Below are positions 53,479 to 64,000 of a stretch of DNA of 64,000 nt, piece by piece. Source of the DNA: Pyrenophora tritici-repentis (Eukaryota; Ascomycota; Dothideomycetes; Pleosporales; Pleosporaceae). A program made the position numbers and the translations under genes. The first letter of the stretch is position 1; every line of letters starts with the position of its first letter. The notes below the pieces were generated by a model that saw only the letters and a program-made list of their open reading frames with translations, did no database searches and was not told the DNA's origin. Location of the stretch: the NCBI RefSeq assembly GCF_003171515.1, contig NC_089399.1, positions 3,534,001 through 3,598,000 of the forward strand. The letters run 5' to 3'.

Positions 53479-55421
53479 ATGAAGTCGAATCATGGGACCC
53501 GTGATACTGGATCTCGGCCAGAACGTGAGGAGTTCATGTCAACCGAGAATAACGCACGATATGTGGATTTTCCTTATCACGAAGAGACGGCGCGCCTTGT
53601 AGGAGATGACAAAGGTTCTACGTCTTCGTTGTCATCGTATGCAAGTGACGAGGAGGATCTGTTTCGAGGTGGCAAGCCACGGCGAGAGTCACGCGACCTA
53701 CACATCACCACGGACACCGAAGCTGGCACAGGGTTCCCACATGTCGACGACACCGAGCAGACGAAAGCTGCGGACCAGCCAGTATCCTGGAGTTCGTTAC
53801 CACGGAAAGACCAACTCTTCGTCCTGATGCTTGCACGTCTATCGGAACCTCTCACCCAGACATCGCTAGGATCGTACCTCTACTATCAACTCCAGTCCTT
53901 CGACCCCTCACTTCCCGAGTCAACCATTTCGTACCAGGCGGGAATCATTGGCGCGGCGTTTCCAGCAACGCAATTCGTGACAGCGATGATGTGGGGGCGG
54001 TTTTCCGATTCAGAGTATGGAGGACGGAAACGGTCAATTTACCTGGGTTTACTAGGCACGATGCTTAGTATCATTGGTTTTGGGTTTTCGCATAGTTTTG
54101 CCATGGCTGTTACTTTCCGGTGTCTAGGTGGTATATTGAATGGCAATGTTGGGGTTATGCGGACGATGATTAGTGAGATTATCAAGGAGAAGAAGTTTCA
54201 GAGTCGGGCATTTTTGATTTTGCCGATGATTTTCAATATTGGGGTTATTGTTGGGCCGGTATTGGGTGAGTTGAACTATCCTACAAGGTATGCGCTCTCA
54301 GGCTGATTACCACAGGTGGTGTACTCGCCGACCCTATAGCTAGCTATCCATCTCTCTTCGGTCCAAACTCTACCTTCGGCGGGAAAGATGGTGTATACTG
54401 GATGAAAACGTACCCTTACGCTCTCCCCAATCTAATCAGCGCTATATTCCTCTTCCTCTCCTCCTTCGCCGTCCTCTTCTTCCTAGAGGAAACAAGCGAC
54501 CTCTGCAAACACAAACCAGACCCGTGCCTCCGCTTCGGCCACTGGCTCATCCGAACCCTCCTCTGCTACCCCGCATCCCGCGCTTCCGGCTATACCGCCG
54601 TGCCCAACTCCGACGTCGAACTGCACCGCCCAGACAGCGCCGTCTATCTAGAAAACCCCAAAAAGCCAGTCTTCCGACAAAAACTTCCTTTCCGACGTAT
54701 CTGGACCGCCAACCTAAGCACCACGCTCCTCGCCCACGGCGTCCTCGCAATGCATGTCGGTACCTTCAACGGCCTTTGGAACCTACACCTATCTACCCCG
54801 CGTTACGACCTAGAACACCCTCATCCCACTGGTTTCATCCCACATGGAATTTTCTTCACCGGCGGTCTCGGTATGCCACCGTCACGCATCGGTCTCGCCC
54901 TCGCTATCATCGGTGTAATAGGTATCCCACTCCAACTCCTCGTGTACCCCCGCCTCTCCCACCGTCTCGGCACAACATCCTGTTACCGCATCTTCCTCGC
55001 GCTGTTCCCAGTCATGTACACCATCACTCCCTTTCTCAGTCTGGTACCTAGTACCACCCCGCCGCCAGAGGGCGTTTCCGGACCGTGGGTTTGGATGGCG
55101 ATTACAGGTGTATTGTTTATTCAGGTGTTGGCGAGGACTTTTGCTCTGCCTTGTACGGCGATTTTGATTAATAATGCAAGTCCGCATCCGTCAGTGCTGG
55201 GGACAGTGCATGGGATTGGGCAGTCGGTTTCTAGTGCGACGAGGACGGTCGGGCCGGTGCTGTTTAGTTGGCTGTTTGGAAGGGGTTTGGATAAGGGTGT
55301 TGTGGGGTTGGCGTGGTGGTGTATGGGCGGTGTGGCAGTTGTTGGGTGGGTGGTTGCGCAGGGGGTGAGGGAGGGGGATGGGCATGAGATTCTGCTGGAG
55401 GGGGAGGGGAGGGGGGAGTGA
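53479..55421 (+). CDS. MFS transporter, 12 TM (ZIFL/YCR023C-like)
   Basis: Two exons (53479-54265, 54316-55421) with a 50-bp intron (GTGAGT...CCACAG) inside GPVLG|GVLADP give 630 residues. The first about 105 residues are an acidic/Ser-rich cytosolic tail. MFS marks: TM1 with LARLSEPLTQTSLGSYLYY, the loop 2-3 motif GRFSDSEYGGRKRS (G-x3-D-x2-G-R-(K/R)-x), the TM5 region FNIGVIVGPVLGG, and a long central loop (residues about 345-400) before the second half; TM7-12 are visible, ending before a Gly/Glu-rich tail. This layout fits the fungal relatives of plant zinc-induced facilitators (DHA1-type). Substrate unknown. A second ATG (53536) is possible. Confidence 0.9.
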
Positions 55422-56250
55422 GTGGTGGGAGATGCTGTGGGTCTGAGGAGGGGTAGAGGTTGTGTATCACTGACATGGTTTCTTATTTATCAGAGTTTGT
55501 GACTTTCTGGACTCAAGTGTCTCAGTTCAAATGGCAGTTTATTGTTCTCTGTTCTATCTTCTATCTTTCACCTCTCGTTTTGTCTCTCATCCCCAGTTTT
55601 GTCAATTGTCTGCTTTCTGTCTCTCATCCCTAGTTTTGTCAATTGTCTGCATTTTGTCCTTCGTCCCCTGTTTTGTCTTCGTATCCTCATACCCTATCCC
55701 TGTTCACCATACCCACCGATCCTACTCGTCAATCGTTTCATCAATCCATACCGGAGAACCATATCCACATCCTCCTCTCCCATCACTCCCTCTCTCCTAC
55801 CTCGCGCAAATTTCCACTCGTCAGACGCGTCCGAATGACATATCGTGGTGTTGCTGCCCAGGATCCCGTATGGGCGCCTACATGCGGGACTGGGTGAGGG
55901 AGGGAAGAAGGGCGATGAGGGAGAAATGGAGGGGAGGAGCGGGGATGTGTGTGTGTGTGTGTGTGTGTGTGACCGTGAGTGTGGGTGAGGGAGGATAAGA
56001 GACAAGCGGGCGGAATGATGGGGTTGAATGATGGTGGTGAAGTAAATGAGGAGGGTCGGGATGGATGAGGGAAGATGCTAGGCTATCCTTGGCGGCCCTT
56101 GCTTCTCCGATTCCTCTGTGTTTCTTCCTGAGAATTCGTGATGTGTACCGTCTTTTTTGGACGGTTTTCGAGGTTTGGAGAGGTCATGAGCTCAGGACTG
56201 GCAAATGATACCAGGATACCCATGGCCATGGTACCAAGCAAACCACCATC
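55422..56250. other. Intergenic with simple repeats
   Basis: Contains an imperfect duplication near 55580-55665 (TCATCCC(C/T)AGTTTTGTCAATTGTCTGC) and the (TG)n tract. Frames here are low complexity. No gene supported. Confidence 0.5.
55946..55971. repeat. (TG)13 microsatellite
   Basis: Thirteen uninterrupted TG units in a purine-rich GGGAGG/GAGG tract. Confidence 0.95.
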
Positions 56251-58498
56251 TCAGACAAACACATTCAGAGTCTTCCGAATCTTCACCTTCAGAGCCTTAA
56301 CAAAGATCCCATTGTGGTCTTTCAACTCATTCATCAGGAACTCCCTCAGCGACCTCCGGAAATCGTCCACAGCAGCCTCTGCAATATCCACATCCTTCAA
56401 CCAGGCGGTATTCCTCTGTTTCAGGATCCAATCGCAGATTCGGGTGATGAGGGCGACGTCGCTGCGATGGATGTCTCCAAACCGGAGGATGTTGAGATAT
56501 GATCTATCCTTCTCGTTCTGGCAGAGTTCCAGGAAATGCTGATTCTCAAGGAAAGAGGCGAGGGAGGAGGCGGAGACGATGCCGGTGTGGCAGAAGGCAC
56601 CGTCCCCTTGCAATACCTCTTTCATCGTTGCGTCCTTGGGAGAAACTTTCGACAAGGTCGTTGCTTGTGCAGGCTATGCTACGGGAGGCTGCGCCTGGGG
56701 AACCTGCTGGACAGAAGCCTGTTGGGTGGTTGGCTGCACCACAGGATCCTGTCGGGCGGGTTGCTGGTCTACAGAAGGGCTCTGGGTGGATTGCTGGGCC
56801 ACAAAAGGGCTCGAAGCCTCAGATGCCACTGGCCTGGAGGGGAGAAAACTTAGACCACTGAAAGTTGGGCCAGCCGCTGGGGGAGGGTTTAGGGCGACTG
56901 TAGTAGATGCACCGGCCTTGATGGCATGAATTTCAGACCGCTAAAGCTCGGGCCAGCCACTGGAGGCGGGTTTGAGGCGACTGTAGTAGACGCCACCGGC
57001 GTAGATGGCAGTACACTCAGACCACTGAAGGTGGGAGTAGTCGATGGGGGAGGGTTCGACGTGACCGTCGTCGAAGCCACTGACGTTGATGGCAAGAAGG
57101 TCAAACCACTGAACGTCGGACCGGTCGGAGGAAGAGGGTTAGAGGTGACTGTAGTAGATGCTGCCGGTGTAGATGGCAGAAAATTCAGACCACTGGAGGT
57201 TGGAACAGTCGCTGGGGGAGGCATCGAAAATCCAGGTGCCATTGTGCTGGAAGGAGAGGAGTTTGGACCACTCAACTGAGGAATGGTCCACGCAGGAGGG
57301 CTGGACGGGACCGGGCGTAACTCGAGACTAACACCAAATGAGAGCGGAGTCGCCTGAGAACGAGGTTCCATGTCATCTGGAAGTGTGGAAGCGGCCACGG
57401 GGTCCACGCGAATTGCGGGGAATATGGGCGGCACGCTTCCCACAAGGCCGTTCTGAAGCTCAAAGAGCTCGGGATCCCGGTCGACAGGAGGAGAAGCCAA
57501 TCCAGAGTCAGGCTTCCATGTTGAGTTGCTACCTTTTGGAGATAGACTGAGCTGCGTGCTCTAATCTCTCCAGGGAGCTGTGATACCTTCCATGGGCTCT
57601 GAGACGTCTTCTACGACATCAGAGACGTCCCACATGTTGTCATCCTGGGCATCTGACATAGCAACATCCTGAGCATCTGGCATAGCGACATCCTCGGCAT
57701 CTGGAATGGTGCCAATAGAGACGGGGAAGAAGTCCGTGATGTCTTTCAAGTCCTTGACATCGTCCCGTGCAATCTGGGTTGTATCAAAGAACTCCACGAT
57801 ACCGTCGTAGTAGCGGGACCAAGCCTGCGTGACCTGTCCTGAAGCTTCCCACTGCTGAAGTCGCTCGAGAATCTTGTGCAGTTGCTTCATGGCGGCGCCT
57901 GCGACGGGGATGCTCGCTCCAAGTCCCAGCATCCTGAGCATCTGCGCAGTCTGGTTCAAGAGATGGAGCAAGCCATCAGCACAGGCTTCGAACTCGTCGG
58001 CACTACTTGCTTCGCCCAAGGTGGCAGCAGTCGCAGCAATCTTTATTTAAGTTAATCAATGTTCTTTGCAATCAGGAAAGAAACACTTACTTTGTCGAAG
58101 GAACGAGACAACATTCCACCAATGCCGGGTGAATCGCGAGTCCAAACTTTCGTATTGCTGCTGCAACCCTTGACCATCTTAACCATGGAGTTCATGGCCT
58201 GGCGACTCTCTACTGTGTGGATATGGGCAGGTCGTCGGTGCTTAGCGGGCGAGATAATTGTTTTCTTGATCTTCGCAGTGTCTACCTTGTCAGGGGTGGT
58301 CAAGCCACGGCGCTCCATGTGCTGGATCTGACGCGCTTCGCTGCGCAGCGCAGCCGTCATGGTGGACTTGCGGTTGTGTTCCTGCTCGCGCCTCGACATC
58401 ATGAAAGACGGGAGGCATTGCTGCTGGAGACTGGCAAACACCTTGTCCATGAACTTGAAGGGTTTGTTCGCGACGGGGAATGTGTGTGTGAAAAACAT
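56251..58498 (-). pseudogene. Pro/Thr/Ser repeat protein, broken by a frameshift and a nonsense codon
   Basis: One gene on the minus strand. Exon 1 (58498-58091) and exon 2 (from 58040) are joined by a clean 50-bp intron (GTAAGT...AAAG) and read DGLLHLLNQTAQMLRMLGLG and SRYYDGIVEFFDTTQIARDD. The link from exon 2 to the repeat exon is unsure (a 63-bp intron ending at CAG 57552 fits). The repeat exon encodes units of the type PVASTTVTSNPPP..GPTFSGLxFLPS. In the last unit one base is missing at about 56909-56911, which shifts the frame; the restored frame runs through a Gln-rich stretch to TAG (56674-56676), then continues as a conserved-looking domain (FLELCQNEKDRSYLNILRFGDI) to 56251. Family unknown. 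Confidence 0.65.
56830..57230. repeat. Coding minisatellite, five ~78-bp units
   Basis: On the plus strand each unit carries GACTGTAGTAGA(T/C)G..(C)ACCGGC, CCACTG(A/G)A(A/G)(G/C)T and GGGGGAGG(G/C). They encode the repeats of the protein at 56251-58498. The unit nearest 56880-56930 lacks one base. Confidence 0.85.
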
Positions 58499-59924
58499 CT
58501 TGGTGTGTTTAGAGATGGAGGAAAGGTCTGTGTGTGTAGAGATGGTGGGAAGGAATTTGTGTGCAGAGATGATATGAAGGTTTGGGAAGAAGTGATATAG
58601 TAGGGAAATAGTTGTGAGCTAGAGAGTCTCTGATCGTGGTATCGTAAAGACTGGTCGTGCAGAGAATCGTTGTAGTGTAGCAGAGCTGGGGAGTGCGATG
58701 TAGAGTGGGCAGAAAGCTCTCAAGTGCAGCAGACGTAGGACTTCTGTCGCAGAATGCCAAGAGGTGTGATTCCCCCGCATTATCTCAAGGCACAAGTGTA
58801 AGTGAGTCTTTGTGCTGGTCAGTACGGGGGCGAAACGGGCGATATCGCGCGCACACGCGTGAGCGCAAGTTCACGCAATTTCCCATTTGGGTATAGGACC
58901 CCCAGGGCCGGCACCTGCCGTGCGGGGTTGACGTGGTAAGGCGATATATAAAGATCCAATGAGTCAGTGTTGAGGCTGAGCATCCACGGTCTTAATCCGT
59001 TATGAGGTCATCGATCGCGACGTCAGGCTGGTGGTTCTCCTCGGTCGCAAATTTGCTGCGTCGATATCGACATCAGGTGTTGCGTGCGGTAGGCAATATA
59101 CGCTGGTTTCTTGTCATAGCGATACCAGCATAGGGGAGACATGATCTAGTCAAGACTCTGTCAAATTTTGCACGATGAGCAGTCGTGGGAATTGTTTAGC
59201 TTAAGGCTTTAGCAGCTCGCACATCTCACCTCAAACTCATGTCAAACCAAACAATAGCATATCATGGATCAAAGAGCAATCGTTTACAATATGCCTACAT
59301 TTGAAAATATCTGCTGAAAGGCGTTCACTTCAATTCTATTCGTTTATATAGCAATCATCATGATTAGTTCTACAGTTCCATCGGCCTCAATGGGACGGTC
59401 TTGTTGGTGCAATGCTCTAAATTATGAAAGTCACGCAATATTCCATGACACGAACGAGATACAGAAGAACGATACACTGACTTCTAGCTGTAAAATCCTG
59501 TATTTCATCTCCCCTAAGTACTGGCAGTGACCACTCGCGACTAGGCGAAGCAGAAACTCATATTGTTCATTTTTCATGGCGTGAAAATAATATCAATACT
59601 CAGTGGAACATTTTTATGACGCTATACTTCTATCCTAATGTTATAAGAAAGCAGTTAAATTGTATCAATGATTTATCGTTATGGGTTATCCTACACCAAA
59701 TATCCCCCAATCTCCCTCTGAATCAGCATTGCAGATTTCAATCTCCATCTTCAACTAGGCAAACAAACAAGAACAAAAACAAATTGATGAGTACATAAAA
59801 AAAGCCAAGACCCAGTGTCTGGCTTCCCGGAAAGCCAATGATCGAATACACCACGTTCCTGTCATCATGATCCATATCCCCTGATCCACCTAAGAATGAC
59901 ACAGGAATACCGTATATTCAATCT
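58499..59924. other. Intergenic 1.4 kb
   Basis: 5' flank of the repeat gene and 3' flank of the 792-residue protein gene. AT-rich in the second half. No gene or RNA recognised. Confidence 0.5.
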
Positions 59925-62303
59925 CTACCTTCCCCTACCAAACCGCTTACGTGGATCATAACGTTCAAGCTCACCACGAGCACCCCGCTCAGGTCGCCGC
60001 TTGGTGACCTTGTTGTCGGCCTTCTTCTCAGGCGCCCGTCGCTCGGCATCCTGGGCGTGGCGTTGCGATCGCTCGCGTGCACTACGACGGCCCGTTCCGG
60101 AGTTAGTGGGTACCGGCAGGCCGGACGCTTCCTCACGTCTCCGGTTCTGAGCTTCGCGTTCACGTGCATACCCGTCAACATGCGTACTGTGGGATGGGTC
60201 ATCGATCTCATGGCACCCGTCGCGCTTTTCTTTGTCTCGATCAGCAGCGCGCTCTTGCTCACGACAGTGGTTTCGGTCTTCTTTCTGTCGACGACGCTCC
60301 GCCTCCCGTGCTTGCTTCTTCTCTTCTCTCTCCAGCTTTTGAAGGTCCTTCGCATCGCGAGCGCGCTTGATCTCGGCCTCCTCAAGCTGGCGCTTCTTTT
60401 CTAGCTGCTCAGCTTCCTTGATCTTATCCTGCTCTCGTCGGTGACGATCTTCAACGTCACGTGCGCGACTTGCTGCTTCTTCTTTCTTGGGCTGAGCATT
60501 GCGCTTTGCAGGATCCAGCTCTTGCACGGCATTTCTGGTAGCCTGGCGTTGAGTATTTGCCACGCCATGGCCTTGCTGTGCATTTTGCACCGATGAATCA
60601 GCGGCCTCGCGCGTCTTTTCCTCAGGTTTGAACATATCGTGCATCTTGTCGGCCGCATGCCCAGAGGCTGAAGCGCGTGGAGTATGGGGCTCTTGGTCTA
60701 CCTTGGCTGTTCGTGCGTGTCGTTGCTCTTCCTCGAAAGGTTTTCTAGATGCATTTCGAGCCCTGCTTCTTGATTTATAACGACTGCTGCCATGTCGATC
60801 TACAGGCGAACGGCTTCGGTCCCTGTGGGAGTTCCGCATTCGTGATGTGTGACGTGAGCTATCATGATCAGATGCTCGGCCATCTGCACGTCCGCTTTGT
60901 ACCGGGTCGGAACTGTGCTCATGACGGGATCCATCCTTCGTTGACTGTTGGCTTTTCCCATCACGCTCGATACTACCTCGGAGGGATGCATCCAGATACA
61001 TCGACGGAACTTCGTACTGATGTGTGTTCCCCCTCATGCGCAAGTACGGCGAATTACCCACATCATTAGAATCTGTTGTCTTGGAGCGTTTCGATGCTTC
61101 TTGCGCGCCCCTAGCCCCCTCGCGATGATTAGGCGTGCGCTTCCTAGGCCCTTTCGGTATTTCAGGAGGTGCCTCGGTCGCGTCGTGTACGATGAATTCA
61201 TCCGCAAACCTCTCTCTGCGAACCACAATCGTCGGAACCTCATCCTCGCGAAGTTTAACTGCAGACTCGGAGTTTTGCGAGTTGTGCGTCTGTGTACGCT
61301 TTGGTGACTCCTTTTTCCGGTCATTCTTCAGGACCAGCGTGAAATAACCATAATCTTCGATGGCAACCGGATCAGCTCCAGGTGATGAAAATCTGGCCGA
61401 TGGAATCTGTTGAAGGCGCGGCGGTTCCCGAACGGCTTCCTCTTCGGGTGGTAATCGTGGGGAGAGACCAGGCTCCAGGACCGAGAAAGAAGTGCCGGCT
61501 TTCGAATTGAATGATGTATCAGCACGAACAGTCCTCATGTGCGTCTTGACTTGATCGTGTTGATCTTGATGAAGTGTGAGTGGAGTAGGGTTGATCTCTT
61601 CGCCGCAGATGTTTGGAAGAGAGTGCCCCCGAACGTCTACATTCGTCGCATTACCCTCGTCATCAAGTTGAATATCGATATAGTACTGCTCCATGTGTAT
61701 GACTCTATCCTCGTTTGTTTCCGGCCATATATTATACCCTGCAGCTTTGGCTGCGTTGAGTTGACGCTTAGCCAACGCTGTCGCCTTCGCCTTGGCATGG
61801 ACCAAGGAATTCTTGACATGCACTACTTCGCTGGTCTGGAAAGCAGTTTCCTGGGAGACGAACAAATCCCGAGAAGAAGGCTCCGTGGGAAACGGTTTGC
61901 CGATGATGACTTCGTAGGGCCGCGGACCAGGCTCGTAACGACCGATCCCAGCACATCCCATCTTCTTCACCAGTTCGTCATGGGTTGGCTCGCGGCCATG
62001 TATCTTATGAAAATCTTCTGCATTTGTTGGGGGCATTGTTTGCATTCCAGTGCTGCAGTATATGGCCCTTTGTGTGGATGCGCTCATGATTGTCGGTGTG
62101 CTTACCTTTTCACAATGTGCGATATCGTCCCACTGTCCTGCAGAAACCGAAAGAACAGCACCGGGGCTTTCTTGTGACAAAAGAATCTTGGTAGTCGGCA
62201 TCTCTGATAGCTGTGCGTTCAATGTGGGAGAAGTCGTGTGAATGGTCGCTGATCCGGTGCTGGAATCTTCGACCTGCACGTGCACGTTATCGAAAGATTG
62301 CAT
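59925..62303 (-). CDS. Large Arg/Glu/Ser-rich coiled-coil protein
   Basis: 792 residues, one exon, ATG 62303. The N-terminal about 270 residues are mixed (HDELVKKMGCAGIGRYEPGP; KAKATALAKRQLNAAKAAGY; MEQYYIDIQLDDEGNATNVD) and may hold a small domain. The middle is Ser/Arg-rich with SRSPVDRHGSSRYKSRSRAR, like RS domains of splicing factors. The C-terminal about 200 residues form a long charged helix (KLEREEKKQAREAERRRQKE) ending in a basic KRFGRGR. A nuclear RNA-related role is possible from composition only. No named family recognised. Confidence 0.75.
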   Translation of the reverse strand: MQSFDNVHVQVEDSSTGSATIHTTSPTLNAQLSEMPTTKILLSQESPGAVLSVSAGQWDDIAHCEKVSTPTIMSASTQRAIYCSTGMQTMPPTNAEDFHKIHGREPTHDELVKKMGCAGIGRYEPGPRPYEVIIGKPFPTEPSSRDLFVSQETAFQTSEVVHVKNSLVHAKAKATALAKRQLNAAKAAGYNIWPETNEDRVIHMEQYYIDIQLDDEGNATNVDVRGHSLPNICGEEINPTPLTLHQDQHDQVKTHMRTVRADTSFNSKAGTSFSVLEPGLSPRLPPEEEAVREPPRLQQIPSARFSSPGADPVAIEDYGYFTLVLKNDRKKESPKRTQTHNSQNSESAVKLREDEVPTIVVRRERFADEFIVHDATEAPPEIPKGPRKRTPNHREGARGAQEASKRSKTTDSNDVGNSPYLRMRGNTHQYEVPSMYLDASLRGSIERDGKSQQSTKDGSRHEHSSDPVQSGRADGRASDHDSSRHTSRMRNSHRDRSRSPVDRHGSSRYKSRSRARNASRKPFEEEQRHARTAKVDQEPHTPRASASGHAADKMHDMFKPEEKTREAADSSVQNAQQGHGVANTQRQATRNAVQELDPAKRNAQPKKEEAASRARDVEDRHRREQDKIKEAEQLEKKRQLEEAEIKRARDAKDLQKLEREEKKQAREAERRRQKEDRNHCREQERAADRDKEKRDGCHEIDDPSHSTHVDGYAREREAQNRRREEASGLPVPTNSGTGRRSARERSQRHAQDAERRAPEKKADNKVTKRRPERGARGELERYDPRKRFGRGR

Positions 62304-63265
62304 ACTGCGTGTCTAAGGCAACTGGCTGCAGGTGCGCGGGTATTGTTTGTCTAAGAAATCTCAATTAGCCTTGTCGTAACAGATGTAGAGTTTGGTTGTG
62401 CGTTTGGTGAGTAACGTGGCTTGAGCCTTCCGCAGTTGCTAGGGTAGCGCGGAGCGACCGCTGAAGGGGTCCACAGGCACCTTTAACACAACCTCGATCC
62501 ATTGAGCGGATCTCGGCAAACAATAGCACGGTTCAATGTCTGGCTATTCATTGTTCTTATTGCGCTCTTTGTTCGAGTTGTAAAATTATGGTTGACCGTT
62601 CATTGTTTGTGCACCACATACCCCTCCATAGGGAAATCATCCACTGGTCACTCAGGTGTGTTCTGCAAATACACCAAGAATACTTAAAATTTTATATGTC
62701 ACATAACATTCTTGTTGATTGCTGTGGGTAGATCATACCGGATGCACCCCATATCCATGTTGTAGATGAGATGATATCGACAACGGTATAATTCTACCTA
62801 CTTGGACAACTGCTCGCGAACATTAGATATCCGTATCTATATAACATCATATGTACCCCCCTTACAACTCCCCTTATATAAGATTGAGATGACGGTATTA
62901 TATGCATGCAACACGGAGCCTCTCAATGTGCCCGGTTTGTCGAGATCATGTCAAAGTGTCACCCTCTTTCACTCAGTTCCTCAAACGTCTGCACCCCCGC
63001 TTTCTCAGGCGCTAAACACTCACACTCACTTATTCTCTCGCCTTGACGTCACACATAATAATTGCGCGCCAATTGGTTCAAGATAATAGCACGTGGGCTA
63101 CAATTAGCGTACAGCGGCGGTTTTCGAGCGAGCCCACTCTGTTTCGTCAACCTTGGTGTTTCTTCCTGACCTGCGATTGACCCTAACAACAACTCTGATT
63201 GCACATCGACTCTGCAAGACATCTGTTGAACCTCCAATCTCCATTAAAATCCTTGAAATCCAACC
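62304..63265. other. Intergenic, divergent promoter region
   Basis: About 1 kb between divergent genes at 62303 (minus) and 63266 (plus). AT-rich, with several TATATAA-like words near 62870. No gene supported. Confidence 0.5.
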
Positions 63266-63796
63266 ATGAGCCACATCTCCCGAACTACTGCCCCTGGCAG
63301 GCTCAGTCGCGTGGACAGCAAGTTCTCCCTCCTCAAGCAACGCATGAACACGTCGATTCGTTTCGCGCGAAGCGGAGATCAGAACGCGCACCAGACGTAT
63401 ACCGACACAATGCTTCGCCATAGCACCCACCGCCAGACTCTCACTGACAGGATGAGCGCACAGCGGCAGAAGTATCGCGAGCGCATTGCTCTCCAGCGAC
63501 GCGGCCTCCAACACCCACCCGCGGAACGTAAGAAGTCATAATCTTTGAACAGTTATCGCCCACTACATCACCTCTCGGTGCGAGAGCGCCAGGGCTTTCA
63601 GCTGAAGCAGCAAATGACCGAGCGCGCCCATCGCTACGATAAGGCAATGACACTCTACAATGACACTGCGCAGAGTTATACCCTACTTCGACACCTCACT
63701 ATGCTAATAAACTTCGCCCTCGTTTATCTCCTCAGTTCATATATTCGGAATAGCCAGACCGAGTTCGAGTCCCTTGCGAACAGCCTGTTCAATTGA
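63266..63796 (+). CDS. Small basic coiled-coil protein, possibly tail-anchored
   Basis: ATG 63266 opens 91 codons (SRVDSKFSLLKQRMNTSIRF, RQKYRERIALQRRGLQ). A donor-like GTAAGA follows PPAE at 63530. A second open segment from about 63587 continues in the same style (GFQLKQQMTERAHRYDKAMTL) and ends with a hydrophobic helix (LRHLTMLINFALVYLLSSYI) and a short tail at 63796. Joining them as one gene needs an intron of about 57 bp with a poor acceptor (GCGAG), so the model is tentative. If joined, the product is a helical protein with one C-terminal TM segment. Family unknown. Confidence 0.45.
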
Positions 63797-63802
63797 CTCG
63801 AG

Positions 63803-64000
63803 ATGGCGGTCCCACACATCACAACATTGGGTCCGGGTTGCCTTCCAGTCAGCTGGTGCTGGGAGGCACTCGAGAAGCTCCACACCTACCTGCACACAGA
63901 GGTGGAGTATAGCCATATTCCGAACGAGTGGTCCAAGTACCGCAAGGGAATCGAAGAGCTCGCACGGATGGCGACACTTGTCACCAACAAGCCCGACGCG
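63803..64000 (+). CDS. Partial hypothetical ORF at right edge
   Basis: An open frame from ATG 63803 to the window end (66 codons so far: GCLPVSWCWEALEKLHTYLH, EWSKYRKGIEELARMATLV). It starts 4 bp after the previous stop. It may be a separate gene or a later exon of the gene before it. No domain recognised. Confidence 0.35.
   Translation, partial: MAVPHITTLGPGCLPVSWCWEALEKLHTYLHTEVEYSHIPNEWSKYRKGIEELARMATLVTNKPDA

Noticed and set aside
55531..55998. 155-codon ORF rich in Ser/Cys/Phe and Val
   Set aside because: Made of the TTGTCAATTGTCTGC duplication and the (TG)n tract; low complexity.
1..64000. CRISPR arrays, bacterial operons or ribosome binding sites
   Set aside because: Spliced genes, LTR elements and RIP marks show a fungal nuclear genome; no spaced short repeats of CRISPR type are present.

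Overview
The window looks like nuclear DNA of a filamentous ascomycete, most likely a pleosporalean Dothideomycete. Host genes have 44-73 bp GT-AG introns with CTAAC-type branch points. Repeats show C-to-T/G-to-A decay (Trp and Gln codons turned to stops) typical of repeat-induced point mutation (RIP). The gene content also fits: HET/NACHT/ankyrin, GH92, a BAS2-like small secreted protein, a fungal rhodopsin-fold protein and LPREIRD-type proteins. The species cannot be named from the sequence alone.

Layout. 1-7.4 kb is a nest of transposons. A decayed pogo/Fot1 transposase carries a minus-strand Ty3/gypsy element, of which only the 5' LTR and the start of gag are inside the window. That LTR carries a complete, recently inserted Ty1/copia element (867-6162, identical 216-bp LTRs). 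Gag and pol of this copia lie in one frame, separated by a single TGA in a TGA-CTAG context. A 162-bp MITE sits in the gypsy gag, in the pogo gene and again at 37.9 kb; the three copies read as identical and each has a perfect 8-bp target duplication. 8.4-11.4 kb holds a dead HET-NACHT-ankyrin gene split by a solo LTR. 12.3-30.4 kb is a gene-bearing stretch: a one-pass membrane protein, a PPxY protein, a BAS2-like effector candidate, a secreted GH92 mannosidase, a membrane/coiled-coil protein, an LPQEL protein, a seven-helix rhodopsin-like protein and a divergent kinase. 30.4-36.5 kb is gene-poor apart from one six-helix membrane protein.

36.5-46.8 kb is a cluster of LPREIRD-motif paralogues, some intact, some broken. 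One is split by a non-autonomous copia-like element (43373-46729, identical 192-bp LTRs, target duplication GGGAC) that keeps gag and an RNase H tail but lacks the middle of pol. 47.6-64 kb is ordinary genic DNA: methylthioadenosine phosphorylase (methionine salvage), a secreted amidase, methionine-sulfoxide reductase B, an MFS transporter, a repeat protein broken by a frameshift and a nonsense codon, an Arg/Glu/Ser-rich coiled-coil protein, and small uncharacterised genes at the right edge.

No rRNA, tRNA or CRISPR was found. Exon-intron models were built by eye from splice signals and frame continuity.
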